Part shown: piece after piece, positions 9,501 through 18,089 of the stretch
Position numbering within the stretch: position 1 is the first letter of the stretch
Layout: each line of letters starts with the position of its first letter
Source: Micromonospora sp. H61
GTDB taxonomy: Bacteria > Actinomycetota > Actinomycetes > Mycobacteriales > Micromonosporaceae
Length of the DNA stretch: 64,000 nucleotides
Reading direction: 5' to 3'
Assembly (NCBI RefSeq): GCF_018070325.1
Contig: NZ_JAGPXY010000001.1
Location: forward strand, 124,001-188,000
Program-made: the position numbers and the translations under genes
The notes under the pieces: generated by a model
Told to the model about the DNA's origin: nothing
Databases searched by the model: none
Seen by the model: only the letters and a program-made list of their open reading frames with translations

Positions 9501-12500
9501 GACAGTGGCCCGCAGGAAACACAGCAGCGGGTGGTAGAAGTTCGCGAACCTCACCCCGTACGACAGGGTGCCGTAGACCTCGAACTCGGCGACCAGCCGG
9601 TGGTACTCGGCGTCCTCGGTCATCGCCTGCACGGCGGCCGCGAGGTCGTGCGCCGGGTCCTCGGCGTATCGACGCAGGTACTCGGTGAGCAGCGCCAACA
9701 CGTCGCGGGCGAACTCGTCCACGTCGCTGTACGTCTTCTCGATCCGATCCGCCGGGTCCTCGGCACGCCGGTCGTAGAAGCCCGGGATGATCACGTAACC
9801 ACGGTCGTAGTCGCCGTAGAAGTACGGCATCAGGGTGCCCAGTGGCAGCACCGGCCGGCGGTCGTGGGTGCCTCGGACGCTCTGCGCCAGCCCCAGCAGC
9901 ATGACGATCCAGTCGAGCAACGACATCTGCATGGGGTACGTCACCCGGAACCGGCCGGGCGTCTGCGCCACCAGCGTCTGGAACGCGCCCATCAGCGGGG
10001 TGCTGATCGCCAGGTCGTTCTGTGTCCGGGAGACCAGTTCGGTGAAGCGTTCGGCCAGCAGCTCGGTGTCCTTGAACACCGGCGACAGCAGCAGGTTGCC
10101 GGAGCCGCCGCCCGGCACCGGCTCCGGATAGCCTCGGCAGCCGGTCAACGCGAACGAGCCGACGAACTCGGTGCCGGTGAGCACGCTGATCGCCTGGCCG
10201 GCCGCGCCGGCCGCGTACGCGAAGCAGGTGAACTCTTCCGCCGCGGGAAGGTCCTCCCGGTAGCCGCTGGCCGGGTAGTACAGCGCGTCCTTGGAGATCT
10301 TCTTCGGCTGCCAGCGGTCCTGCGTCCGCTCGCCGATGGCCAGCTGGATCCGCCACCGTCGGCGCGGCCGCTCCGTCTCCGTGCCGCCCGGCGGAATGCC
10401 GTCCGGGTCCGGAATCTGTGAGGTCTGCGCCGTGTCCGTCTCCTGCGTGAAGACCGGCCAGGCCAGTGTGAGCCGGCTGTTGCGGTCGAAGGCGAGCAGG
10501 TGGTCGCCAGCGATGTCCAGCGGCACCCGCCGCCACGGCGTCCAGTACCGCTCCCGCTCGAACTGCCGGTGGTAGTACACCGTCGGGTCGCCGCCCCGGG
10601 TGCGGGCGAACACGTGCATGAGATGCCTGTCGTGCTGGTAGTAGCAGGCCATCACGTCCAGGTGCGCCAGGTCGTCCAGCTTCTCCAGGTACGTGATGGT
10701 GGCGTTCTCCACCGCCAGGTCGGTCAGCTCGTCCTGCTGCAACTGGTCGTCGAGTTCGGTGAACAGCTCCGACTTGTCGTCCCGCAACTCCGGCAGGATC
10801 CAGTTCTCCGGATACAGGAAGATCTTCCGGTTGGCCTCCCACACCCGGTAGTTGGCCATCCAGTTCCACTGGTCCCAACCCGGATCCTCGGTGACCGCCG
10901 CGACGCTGTCCGGCTCCAGGCCCAGCAGGCAGCGCTGCACGAACAACTGAACGGTGGCGTGCGCCTGCACGATGCGCGACGTCGCCATGCAGGCGCCCAT
11001 CTCGACATCGATGAGGAAGTGGTCGTACAGGTCGTTGGTGTCGCGCAGCCCGGGGTTCTCGGCCAACAGGTACGCCACCAGCGCGTCCCGCTTGGCCACC
11101 CGCAGCCGGTCCTGCGCCCCTTGGAGCACCCCGAACCACTCGGCCTCGGCGTAGCGCGCCTTCAGGGCCTGCCGCATGGTGGCCGCCCCCGCCGCCGTGG
11201 TGACTGGCTGGCCCAGCGGCACCGCCGCCGCCACCGGCAGGCCCAGCCGGCGCAGCAGGGTGAGCGCGTGGACCAACCGCTGGATCGTCGCCGGCGACCG
11301 GTACGCGGTGAGGTCCACCGCCGACAGTTCGAGGTGGGTGTCCAGGTCGGCCAGCACCGCGGCGTCCCAGCCACCGAGCTGCGCCAGATGGGTGTGGACC
11401 TGCGTGGCGGTGGTGCCGGCCGCCAGGACCAGGTCGAACAGCCCGGACACCGTCCACGGCGCGGCCGCGTCCAACGGGTTCGCCACCGGCGGGTAGGTGC
11501 GGGCCAGCTCGACCCCGGCGGCCAACCGGATCCAGTCGGCCAACGGGGCCGGCGGGCGGCCGGTCTGGTAGGGCACCTGGTCCGGGGCCAGCCAGCCGAG
11601 CGACCCGGCGTTCGTCAGCAGCCAGCCGAGGTCCGAATCGGGCACCGTCAGGTGGTCGACGAGCCGGCTCAGCACGTGCAGCAGGCGCAGCGCGCGGTAC
11701 TGCTCGTCGAACCCGGCCGGGGTGACCGCCGGCGGCGCCGGTGGCTCGTTCACCAGGTCCACCAGCGCGTCGTCGGTGAGCACCGCGAGCAGCGGCCGGG
11801 TCAGCTCCGCGCCGGCCAGCACGGTGGCGGCGGCGTCCGGCGAGAACCCGAAGGTGTCGGCCACCGCCGCCACCGCCAGCTCCTGCTTGGTACGGGTGTA
11901 CGCCGAGATGGACAGGGCCGTGGTGATGGCCAGCAGCAGCGTGGTCTGCTGGGCCTCGGTGGGGCTGGCCACGATCGCTGCTGTTATCGGTGTGGTGTCC
12001 ACCAGGGCGGCGAGCTTCGCGTCGACGAACTGCGCCGGGGTGGTCACCACGTCGGTCCAAGCACCGTCCACGATCGACGCGAAGCCGGCCAGGTCCGCCT
12101 CGGTCATCCCGGGCACGGTGGCCAGCAGGGCACGCATGCCCGGCAGGTTCTCCTCGGGGGGCGCCGCCGGGTCGACAGCGGGTCGGGTCGCCGCGTACCC
12201 GCTCTGGTAGCCGGTCTGCAACCCGGTGAGCACCGCGGTCAGCGTCTCGTCCGGCAGGTCCCGCGCGGCCAGGTCGTCGGCAACGTGTCGGAGCAGGTAC
12301 CGCAGATCCGCCGGGCGGATGCCGGTGCCGGCCCGGGCGGCGTCGAACCGCTCGACGAAGGCCAGCGCGGTGGCCGGTGCGGTGAGCGGATCCGACCCGA
12401 TCAGATCCTTCATGATCAGGTATTCGGTGGCGGTGAGCCCGAGCGCCCGGGCCAGCAGCGTCCCGGCGTACACCGCGTGCAGGCCGACGTTGCTGACGAT

Positions 12501-15500
12501 CGCCGGGGCCGGAAGGTCGGCCACCAGCAGCGCGGTGTCCGCCGTCGTTGCCCCCAGGCACGTCGCCAGGTACGCCTCGTGCGCCGACAGCGGAGCGCCC
12601 GAGCCGGGTGTGGTCAGCTCCGCCTGCTCGTTGGCGAGCACGTTGGCCGGTTCGAACGCTTCGACGACCGGGCCGTTCGCGGTGTTGCGGAACACCTCGG
12701 CGTACCGCGACCCGTCCAGCGGGGCGAACAGGTCGACCACCTCGGGCAACGGCAGCCCGAGCCGCGCCGCGAGCCGGTGCAGCGCCGCCACCGCGACCAG
12801 GAGGTCGTCGTCCAGGGCGCCACCGCCCAGCGCGTCGGCTCGGATCGCCCGGTCCAGCAACGGCGGCGTCCAACCGGTGCAGGCGGGCGCGCGCAGCAGG
12901 CGCAGGAACCGGTGCATCCGGTCCAGGCGCGCGTCGGTGAGCTGCTGGATCCGCTTTGCGCTGAGGTCGGAGCCGGTGTCCAGGTGCTTGACGAACATGG
13001 CGTTCCCGGGATTGACCCAGGCCAGCGAAAGCAGCTCGGTCAACTCCCGATAGTCCAGGCGCGCCCGAGCGAGGAAGTTGTCCACCCGGGCCATGCCGCC
13101 CAGAGCGCCGAGCGGCGCGGTGTTCCAGATGTCGTCCTGAGCGGCCGGGTCGGCGGTGACCACCAACTGTCGCTGCGCGTCGCTGATCCCCAGTTCCTCC
13201 GCCGCGATGGCCTCGTCGCTCGGGCCCGCCGACCGGCGCAGCGCCCGCATCACGTCGGCCCGGGCGATGTCGAACTGGGCGAAGTAGCTGCGGGTCTCCT
13301 CGTGGGCCAGGTCGAACGGCAGGGCGAACGCGTACCGGCTGCCCGCCAGCAGGGTGTAGGCGGCGGCATTCACGTACTGCGGCGCGGCCGCCAACTCCAG
13401 CGCGGTGCCGGTGGTCTGGCGCAATCGGCGCACGAGCCACCCGCCGGCCCCGTCCGGGGTCGCCTTGGCCACCACGCCGACGTCCCGTACCACGCGGGCC
13501 CCGGCCAGGTCCGGCTCGTACACGAGGGAACGGTCGGTGAACGGCCATCCCTGGCCCTGCAACAGGCTCAGCAGCCCGGCCGACGGCGCCTCCACCGGAT
13601 CGACGCCGCCGCTCAGCGGGCCCCCGAACGCCAGGCCCGCGTCCGGTGCCACCGCCTCCTCCAGCAGCTCGCACACCAGATCCAGGTAGGGCAGCGGAAG
13701 GTCGGTGTTCTCGCAGCTCAGATCCAGGTCACCGAGGTCCGGCCGGCGACCGTACAGGACGTCCCGGGCAACCTTGGTGGCCGGACCCGGTGTATCGGCG
13801 TCGGTCACCAGCCGGTTGCCGAGGAACTGAAGGACGTCCACCAGGTACGCGGCGGCGCTGTGCACGCTGCGGCACGGCTCGCAGTAGCTGGAGTCGGCGA
13901 GCTGGAACAGGCTGCTCAGGTTGGGAAAGTCGGCGCTGACAGGGGTGAGGTCCGGGGCCGCCGAGCCGCCCAGGGCCCGGACCGGCAGCGCCCGCGCCGC
14001 GCTCTGGAGTTCCCCGGCCAGCAGCCCGCTCGCCACGTGCACGTCCACAGCCCGGCGATACACCGACCGGGCCTGCTCGTCGGTGAACCGGCCGGTGTCC
14101 ACGGCGGTGGCCACGAACCGCGTCTCGCCGAGGGCGTGGATCCGGGCCGCCGACGGCACTTCGGCCGCCAGCAACGCCGTCGTCTGCCGATAGGTCGGCG
14201 CCAGCTTGAAGATCCGCTGCGCGGCCTTGAGCGCCGGCCGCCCGGTCCGCAGCCGCTCCGGGTGGTCCCGCAGCAGCCGCTCCACGTTGCCGGTCGCTAG
14301 GTCGAAGTCCGGATTCGCGGTGAGCAGTTCGAGCACCACGTCCCGATGCCCACCGAAGGCGCGCTCGGCGGCGCTGGCCCGCTCGTCGTCGCCGGGCTGT
14401 TCGTTCTTGCCGGGCTGTTCGTCGGGGTCAGCCCGTCGACCGGGGTCGGGCCGATCGCCGCTGCCGTCGGACCGTTCGGCTGCGGCGCCCGCGTCGCGTT
14501 CGAGCTGGGCGGTGAAGGCCGTGGTGGGATAGCGTCTCTCCAACTTGCGAGCCAGCGCGCCGGCGTGCAGGTCGATCAACTCCGGCCGGACCGGTTGACC
14601 GGCGACCCGGACATCCGTGGCGCTGTCCCCCAACACCCGCCGCCAGTCCGCCGGTGCCAGCCGGGCCAGCCGGCGTACGTCGGCCGCCCCCTCGATCCCC
14701 TCGCGGTCGCGGACCCGGTCGACAATCGTCTCGTCGTAGCCCAGCACGTCGGCCAGCACGCTCGCCGCGCCGGCCGCTTCGGCGGCCGACCGGTCGGGGA
14801 ATGCCGCCGCGTCGGCCAGCCGGGCGATCAGCCCGGGCAGGTCACCGGCGGCGTCAGCGGCAAGGAGACTCTGGACACGCTCGTGCGCGCCGTCGGCGAG
14901 GAACCGTTCCACCCGCCCGTACAACACCTTCGGTCGTTCCTGCGCGACGTACTCCTTGGCCTCCGGCCGTACCCGGGCCAGCATGTCGAGGATCCGGTCC
15001 AGCTCGCCGAGCAGGTCCTCGGGAACGAACCGATGGCGCACGGCGTCGGCGACGGCGTTCCGGACCAGGTGCTCGTCGAGCAGGGCGATGTCGTAGTACA
15101 GCGGCCGCAGCTCGGTGTTCAGATCGACGTCGAACCGGGCGAGCGCGGCGCCGGTGCGGCTCGTGGTCAACAGCGTCCGCTCGGCGAACAGCGCGTAACC
15201 GAACACCGCCGGCAGCTTGTAGGACGCGGCCAGTTTCTGCGCCACACCGAAGTGCGCCAGCGCCGTCGCGGGCAGTCCGGTCTCGGCGGCCAGGAACGTC
15301 ACGTCCTCGGCCTCGTCGTCCTGCCGCAGCTCGTACAGCGGGATCTGGCCGAGCAACGGGACGATCGTGGCGAGGATCCGCTCGTACTCACTGCGTTCCC
15401 GGTCCCCGCCACCGGACAGATCCACTGTGAGCACGGCCAGCTCGGGGGCGTTGAACAGCACCGCGCTCAGCGGCGGGTCGGACAGGAGACGATCACCAGC

Positions 15501-15947
15501 GGACACCCGGACGAACAGGTCGGCGGACTGCTTCTCGGACCGGGTGAACCGTTCCCGCGAATAGTCGACGCGATACAGCCCGTCGTCTCCGGTGGTCGCC
15601 TCGCCGAGCTGCTCGGCGTGCCGCAGGTCCCGGTCGAACGCGCCGACCGTCAAAGCGTTCGCCGGCTGCCCATCGACCCAACGCACCCGACCCACCACGA
15701 CGAACCGGGACGGCGGCTCGGCCAGCACCATCTGCACCGCGTCGCGGGTCGCCCCGTCCACCGTGCCGGTCACCGACAACCCGTGCGCCCGTTGGAACTC
15801 GGCCACCCCACGCCGGGTGGTCGGCCCGTACCGGGCGTCGACCAGTTCGTCGGTGGCGATGTCGGCGGGCATCCGCAGCAGCGCTGTGTGCAGCCGCCGG
15901 ACGTCGTCGCTGGGGCGGTGCCGGCGCGAGCCCATCGGGGTGGTCAT
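6573..15947 (-). CDS. TcA-like Tc toxin pore/receptor-binding subunit with N-terminal peptidoglycan-binding domain
   Basis: A 3,124-residue protein with the C-terminal TcA architecture. TcA pentamers bind host cells and inject the TcB-TcC cargo. Residues about 1-80 look like a peptidoglycan-binding_1 fold (YGPTTRRGVAEFQRAHGL), followed by a beta-sandwich like a carboxypeptidase regulatory domain (about 81-185). A long helical Vip-like region comes next, then the ABC-toxin N-terminal/neuraminidase-like region (about 1600-1850; YWTPWRRVPLDIAGDHLL). The helical pore-forming segment spans about 2515-2815, and the TcB-binding beta domain about 2890-2960 (ESIATSSGLSDSGMFELNF). An ATG two codons upstream (15953) is also possible, but GGAG sits 6 nt before the ATG at 15947, so I chose that. 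No signal peptide is seen, as is usual for TcA. It is the first gene of a two-gene operon with the TcB-TcC fusion. Confidence 0.9.
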   Translation of the reverse strand: MTTPMGSRRHRPSDDVRRLHTALLRMPADIATDELVDARYGPTTRRGVAEFQRAHGLSVTGTVDGATRDAVQMVLAEPPSRFVVVGRVRWVDGQPANALTVGAFDRDLRHAEQLGEATTGDDGLYRVDYSRERFTRSEKQSADLFVRVSAGDRLLSDPPLSAVLFNAPELAVLTVDLSGGGDRERSEYERILATIVPLLGQIPLYELRQDDEAEDVTFLAAETGLPATALAHFGVAQKLAASYKLPAVFGYALFAERTLLTTSRTGAALARFDVDLNTELRPLYYDIALLDEHLVRNAVADAVRHRFVPEDLLGELDRILDMLARVRPEAKEYVAQERPKVLYGRVERFLADGAHERVQSLLAADAAGDLPGLIARLADAAAFPDRSAAEAAGAASVLADVLGYDETIVDRVRDREGIEGAADVRRLARLAPADWRRVLGDSATDVRVAGQPVRPELIDLHAGALARKLERRYPTTAFTAQLERDAGAAAERSDGSGDRPDPGRRADPDEQPGKNEQPGDDERASAAERAFGGHRDVVLELLTANPDFDLATGNVERLLRDHPERLRTGRPALKAAQRIFKLAPTYRQTTALLAAEVPSAARIHALGETRFVATAVDTGRFTDEQARSVYRRAVDVHVASGLLAGELQSAARALPVRALGGSAAPDLTPVSADFPNLSSLFQLADSSYCEPCRSVHSAAAYLVDVLQFLGNRLVTDADTPGPATKVARDVLYGRRPDLGDLDLSCENTDLPLPYLDLVCELLEEAVAPDAGLAFGGPLSGGVDPVEAPSAGLLSLLQGQGWPFTDRSLVYEPDLAGARVVRDVGVVAKATPDGAGGWLVRRLRQTTGTALELAAAPQYVNAAAYTLLAGSRYAFALPFDLAHEETRSYFAQFDIARADVMRALRRSAGPSDEAIAAEELGISDAQRQLVVTADPAAQDDIWNTAPLGALGGMARVDNFLARARLDYRELTELLSLAWVNPGNAMFVKHLDTGSDLSAKRIQQLTDARLDRMHRFLRLLRAPACTGWTPPLLDRAIRADALGGGALDDDLLVAVAALHRLAARLGLPLPEVVDLFAPLDGSRYAEVFRNTANGPVVEAFEPANVLANEQAELTTPGSGAPLSAHEAYLATCLGATTADTALLVADLPAPAIVSNVGLHAVYAGTLLARALGLTATEYLIMKDLIGSDPLTAPATALAFVERFDAARAGTGIRPADLRYLLRHVADDLAARDLPDETLTAVLTGLQTGYQSGYAATRPAVDPAAPPEENLPGMRALLATVPGMTEADLAGFASIVDGAWTDVVTTPAQFVDAKLAALVDTTPITAAIVASPTEAQQTTLLLAITTALSISAYTRTKQELAVAAVADTFGFSPDAAATVLAGAELTRPLLAVLTDDALVDLVNEPPAPPAVTPAGFDEQYRALRLLHVLSRLVDHLTVPDSDLGWLLTNAGSLGWLAPDQVPYQTGRPPAPLADWIRLAAGVELARTYPPVANPLDAAAPWTVSGLFDLVLAAGTTATQVHTHLAQLGGWDAAVLADLDTHLELSAVDLTAYRSPATIQRLVHALTLLRRLGLPVAAAVPLGQPVTTAAGAATMRQALKARYAEAEWFGVLQGAQDRLRVAKRDALVAYLLAENPGLRDTNDLYDHFLIDVEMGACMATSRIVQAHATVQLFVQRCLLGLEPDSVAAVTEDPGWDQWNWMANYRVWEANRKIFLYPENWILPELRDDKSELFTELDDQLQQDELTDLAVENATITYLEKLDDLAHLDVMACYYQHDRHLMHVFARTRGGDPTVYYHRQFERERYWTPWRRVPLDIAGDHLLAFDRNSRLTLAWPVFTQETDTAQTSQIPDPDGIPPGGTETERPRRRWRIQLAIGERTQDRWQPKKISKDALYYPASGYREDLPAAEEFTCFAYAAGAAGQAISVLTGTEFVGSFALTGCRGYPEPVPGGGSGNLLLSPVFKDTELLAERFTELVSRTQNDLAISTPLMGAFQTLVAQTPGRFRVTYPMQMSLLDWIVMLLGLAQSVRGTHDRRPVLPLGTLMPYFYGDYDRGYVIIPGFYDRRAEDPADRIEKTYSDVDEFARDVLALLTEYLRRYAEDPAHDLAAAVQAMTEDAEYHRLVAEFEVYGTLSYGVRFANFYHPLLCFLRATVYRSGVPAMLSRTTQLTNTGFDFAATYQPAPVVVSPYPVEDLDFAADGAYAGYNWELFYHLPFDIALRLNRDQRFAEARNWFHHIFNPVGTADGASAPQKYWVTKPFFQTGVPELLNQRIGDILTAVAADPSGASITDLKFAVEQWRAKPFNPHVVARSRPVAYQLAVVVSYIKNLVDWGDQLFRQFTRESVTQATQLYILADKLLGPKPSVVPPLVSPAPATVNQLQAKVDLFGNALLDLENLIPDLDLLPHGGAELPSPLSYSALYFCVPPNEEMLRLWDLIADRLFKIRNCQNIDGVESMLALFSPPIDPGALVRAAAAGMSVSSFLAGLGAPLPNYRFRVLAQKATELVGYVGELGGGLLAAMEKRDAEQLARLRAGQEIALLDAVRAVKVATIAEAEGNVAALELSRKVVEERQRYYAGRPYMNAWEITATALSGVSLLGETAIAVGYILSGGLKLIPNFTAGGAGFGGSPTVTLTLGGDKAGAAADSAVMTLEAIARALDKAAGMAANQGGYRRRMDDWEHQAALAGLELTQLDQQLLTGRLHVAMLTDELAAHDREADNARATEEYLRGKYTNTELYQWMVSRASSVYFGAYQLAFDVAKKAERCFAHELGSEATFLQPGYWDSLRKGLTVADALRHDLKRMEVAYLDRHSRERELTRHVSLAQLDPAALIELRATGSCVVNVPEALFDLDHPGHYFRRLRTVSLSIPCVAGPYTPVTAKLSLIGNRYRTDTAARQGATSAKDKYTEVPGDERFAYNVGGIESIATSSGLSDSGMFELNFADDRYLPFEGKGAIGTWRLELPTAVRQFDYDSISDIILHLRYTARDGGSTLRGLVEDSLREALNEMLVDAGRTGLYQAYSLRHHFPDEWWQLTQQQSTALTVGPEHLPYLARDHQPVVDQVTWYARVDGDPGTYDLTVAADPVTLNRDADLRQCVGQSDPLVLGTPVTLAADPDGLTDLVVLLHYRLDG

Positions 15948-16136
15948 GAGCATCTCCGATCGCCCGGCAGCCGGCGACGGCGGCTGTCTGACGCCGGTGC
16001 GACCGGGGGCTACCTGGCATCCTGCGGATCAGAGGAGCACACAGCATCGCAGTGTCCAAGATCCGCCTTGCCGTCTGGCTGAACGGCAGCGGGCACTGCC
16101 GGTACGGCCGGTGGCGAAGCAGGGTCTTTCCGGGAC
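15948..16136. other. Upstream region of the Tc toxin operon
   Basis: This non-coding stretch must hold the Tc operon promoter, because a strong hairpin on its far side ends the preceding minus-strand gene. A small inverted repeat (CGGCAG...CTGCCG, about 16084-16101) is visible. I could not identify convincing -35 and -10 boxes. Confidence 0.3.
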
Positions 16137-16185
16137 AGCACCCTCACCCTCACGGCGCAGATCGCGGGACGGTGAGGGCGGTGCT
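16137..16185 (-). terminator. Hairpin terminator after the tethered solute-binding gene
   Basis: The arms 16137-16153 (AGCACC...CCCTCAC) and 16172-16185 (GTGAGGG...GGTGCT) pair, with a small bulge. The hairpin overlaps the TAG stop of the upstream gene. There is no T tract, which is common in high-GC actinomycetes. It separates that gene from the Tc operon. Confidence 0.6.
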
Positions 16186-17302
16186 ACCGGTCCAGCCACG
16201 GCGCTGCCGGTTGGCAGGGGTCGACGGCTTGCGGTGGTGGTGACTCGGACAGGCCGAGGGTTCCGAGGGTGGTGTCGAAATTGGCTTGCCAGCCGTACTC
16301 CAGGAAGTCGGTGATCACCTTGCTGAGTTCGCCGCACAGCCGTGGCATGTTGTTCGGTATGCCGATGGCGTACTTCTCCGATCCGTACCCCAGCGGGATC
16401 GGTGGACTCACGCCAACCGCTCGGGCGTATCCGGCGATGACCGAACGGTCGCCCGACACGGCATCGATCTCCCCGCTCTTGTATCTGTTGATGCACTCGG
16501 CGATGGAGTCGGCCGGCACCGGATTCCAGTTGATCTGATCCAGTCTCCTGAAGGTGGTCGAGCCCTTGATGGCACACACCTTGCCACGGGGGATCGCCGC
16601 GATGGTCTTGGCATCGCTCCGGCTGAGGAAGCCCTGGGTGTCGACGAAGTAGGGTCCGGCGAAGTCGATCACCTCGGCTCGTTCCGGTGTCATCGAGAAA
16701 TTGGAGATCACGAGTTTGACGGGTTCCTGGAGCGGGCTCCGGTCAGTGGCACGCCACTTCCCGTGTAACGCGTTGATCCGGTTGTCCAGGGTGCCCAGGT
16801 CCACCCACTTCAGGTGGGCGTCCGCGAAGTGCGACTGGATCTCGTTGGCCAGTGCGACATCGAACCCGGTCCCGCCGTCCTTGTCGGTGTGCCAGCCCTC
16901 GTACTCGAACGCGTTGTAACCGATCCGGACCTCGCCCGACATGTAGTCGAACGGATCGGGCTCCCGTTGGAACCACCAGAACGCGGCGCTGAGGACGAGG
17001 GTGCCCGCGGTGAAGTAGACAGCGCCCTTCATCCTCCACGACTTGCCACCCGGTTTGCGGAGGGCGGGAGTCTTGAATGCGCCCCGGTCGACCAGGATCG
17101 TCACCACGATCGCCGCGATGTTGATCGGCACACTGATGATGGCCGCGGCGTTCGCACCCCACGCTTCTTTTTGAAACAACAACACGCAGATTCCGACCGA
17201 GGCCAAGGCGACGGGCAGTAGCCAGAAAATTTGCCTGCTGATCGAATGGCGCAAGGGGGCGGGTTCGGTCGAGGTACTGTTCGCCGTTGTCGTTTGGGTC
17301 AT
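16184..17302 (-). CDS. Membrane-tethered family 3 solute-binding domain protein
   Basis: A 372-residue protein. Its first third holds three hydrophobic segments (around IFWLLPVALASVGICVLLF, AAAIISVPINIAAIVVTIL and AVYFTAGTLVLSAAFWWF). The rest is a periplasmic-type SBP_bac_3 domain as in amino-acid ABC receptors: RIGYNAFEYEGW and GFDVALANEI near its start, then VKLVISNFSMTPERAEVIDF, a phrase typical of the family. No permease or ATPase lies nearby, so it may act as an external ligand sensor or as a receptor for a remote transporter; the ligand is unknown. An ATG at 17311 is in frame, but the GAGG sequence is directly against it and lies 9 nt before the ATG at 17302, which I therefore prefer. 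Confidence 0.8.
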   Translation of the reverse strand: MTQTTTANSTSTEPAPLRHSISRQIFWLLPVALASVGICVLLFQKEAWGANAAAIISVPINIAAIVVTILVDRGAFKTPALRKPGGKSWRMKGAVYFTAGTLVLSAAFWWFQREPDPFDYMSGEVRIGYNAFEYEGWHTDKDGGTGFDVALANEIQSHFADAHLKWVDLGTLDNRINALHGKWRATDRSPLQEPVKLVISNFSMTPERAEVIDFAGPYFVDTQGFLSRSDAKTIAAIPRGKVCAIKGSTTFRRLDQINWNPVPADSIAECINRYKSGEIDAVSGDRSVIAGYARAVGVSPPIPLGYGSEKYAIGIPNNMPRLCGELSKVITDFLEYGWQANFDTTLGTLGLSESPPPQAVDPCQPAAPWLDR

Positions 17303-17861
17303 GATGATCATCCTCGTGCCGCTGGTGCACTGCCTGGTCAGGTGGCCACGACATGTCGGTGCCCCCGTACGCCGACCTCATGACGAATGAAACTCGTGTA
17401 TGTCTTTTATTGGAACGTGTCGCTCATTGACAATCCGCGGTACGGCGAGTGAATTTTCGCATGACCGGAGCTTGATGAACGAGGCCAGCCGTCCCCGGAA
17501 TAGGTCCGATAGACGACTGATCCTGATCGAAGTTTGTTCCAACTCCCGGCAGAAGTCCGTCGACCGGTGTCTCGTTTAGTGCCTTCGCCACACTGGCCGC
17601 CGCGAGATACGCAAACCGCTTCTGACTGCCCTCTTTCCAAGTCAGTGATTGAGCGGGCCGTCGAGCACCGTCCGGAGGAGATTGCGGCACCAGTCGACCA
17701 GACGGCGGCGAAGCCCTGGTCGGCGAAGGCGAACCGGATCGGAGTGCTGGCGCAAGCCGTCAGCAGAGCCGCCGCGGCAGAGCGACCGTCTCGTCGCTGA
17801 TCTGCCGAAACTTCCGCACCTGCCCAGCTCATGGGCGCAGACGGCCGGGCTCGATCTCGGG
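17303..17861. other. Intergenic region with one doubtful small ORF
   Basis: About 560 bases of somewhat lower GC between the tethered binding protein and the ferredoxin gene. The only candidate is a minus-strand reading frame at 17424-17690 (88 codons, containing FAYLAAASVAKALNET and DGLLPGVGTNFDQD). It has no recognised domain and no clear ribosome-binding site. It could be a remnant or a chance frame. The 17302 gene's promoter should also lie here. Confidence 0.3.
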
Positions 17862-18089
17862 TCAATCCTGCGGTGCGATCAGCCGGTCGTCGGTGGTGTC
17901 GTGGACCGTGATCGCCTCGACCGGGCACGAGTCGGCGGCGTCGAGGATGACGTCGGCCGGGGCGACGACGTCGGCCAGCGGCGCGGACTGGCCGCCGACC
18001 AGGCGGAAGTGCTCGGGCGCGGTACCGGCGCAGATGCTCGTGCCGATGCACCGGCTCGAGTCCACCCCGATCCGCCAGGCGGTACTCAC
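17862..18089 (-). CDS. 3Fe-4S-type ferredoxin, partner of the P450
   Basis: A 75-residue ferredoxin that would pass electrons to the adjacent cytochrome P450. It keeps the actinomycete P450-ferredoxin spacing CxxxxxC (CIGTSIC) and the distal CPVEAI, giving three cysteines and so a 3Fe-4S cluster; the fourth position of a 4Fe-4S site is not cysteine. The GTG start at 18089 overlaps the stop of the P450 gene as GTGA. A longer reading frame begins at 18140, but its extra residues are the P450 C-terminus read in another frame and look like nothing. Co-translation with the P450 supports the partnership. The reductase is not in the window. Confidence 0.9.
   Translation of the reverse strand: MSTAWRIGVDSSRCIGTSICAGTAPEHFRLVGGQSAPLADVVAPADVILDAADSCPVEAITVHDTTDDRLIAPQD

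Noticed and set aside
8962..13674. A 1,570-codon minus-strand frame inside the TcA gene.
   Set aside because: It overlaps TcA in another phase and has shadow-like composition (Arg, Gly, Pro, Ala). The TcA frame carries recognisable domains throughout.
5601..14300. Very long plus-strand reading frames (over 700 and 1,200 codons) opposite the Tc genes.
   Set aside because: They are rich in Arg, Gly, Val and Gln without any domain, and mirror the GC-rich third positions of the minus-strand toxin genes. In high-GC DNA such antisense frames are open by chance.
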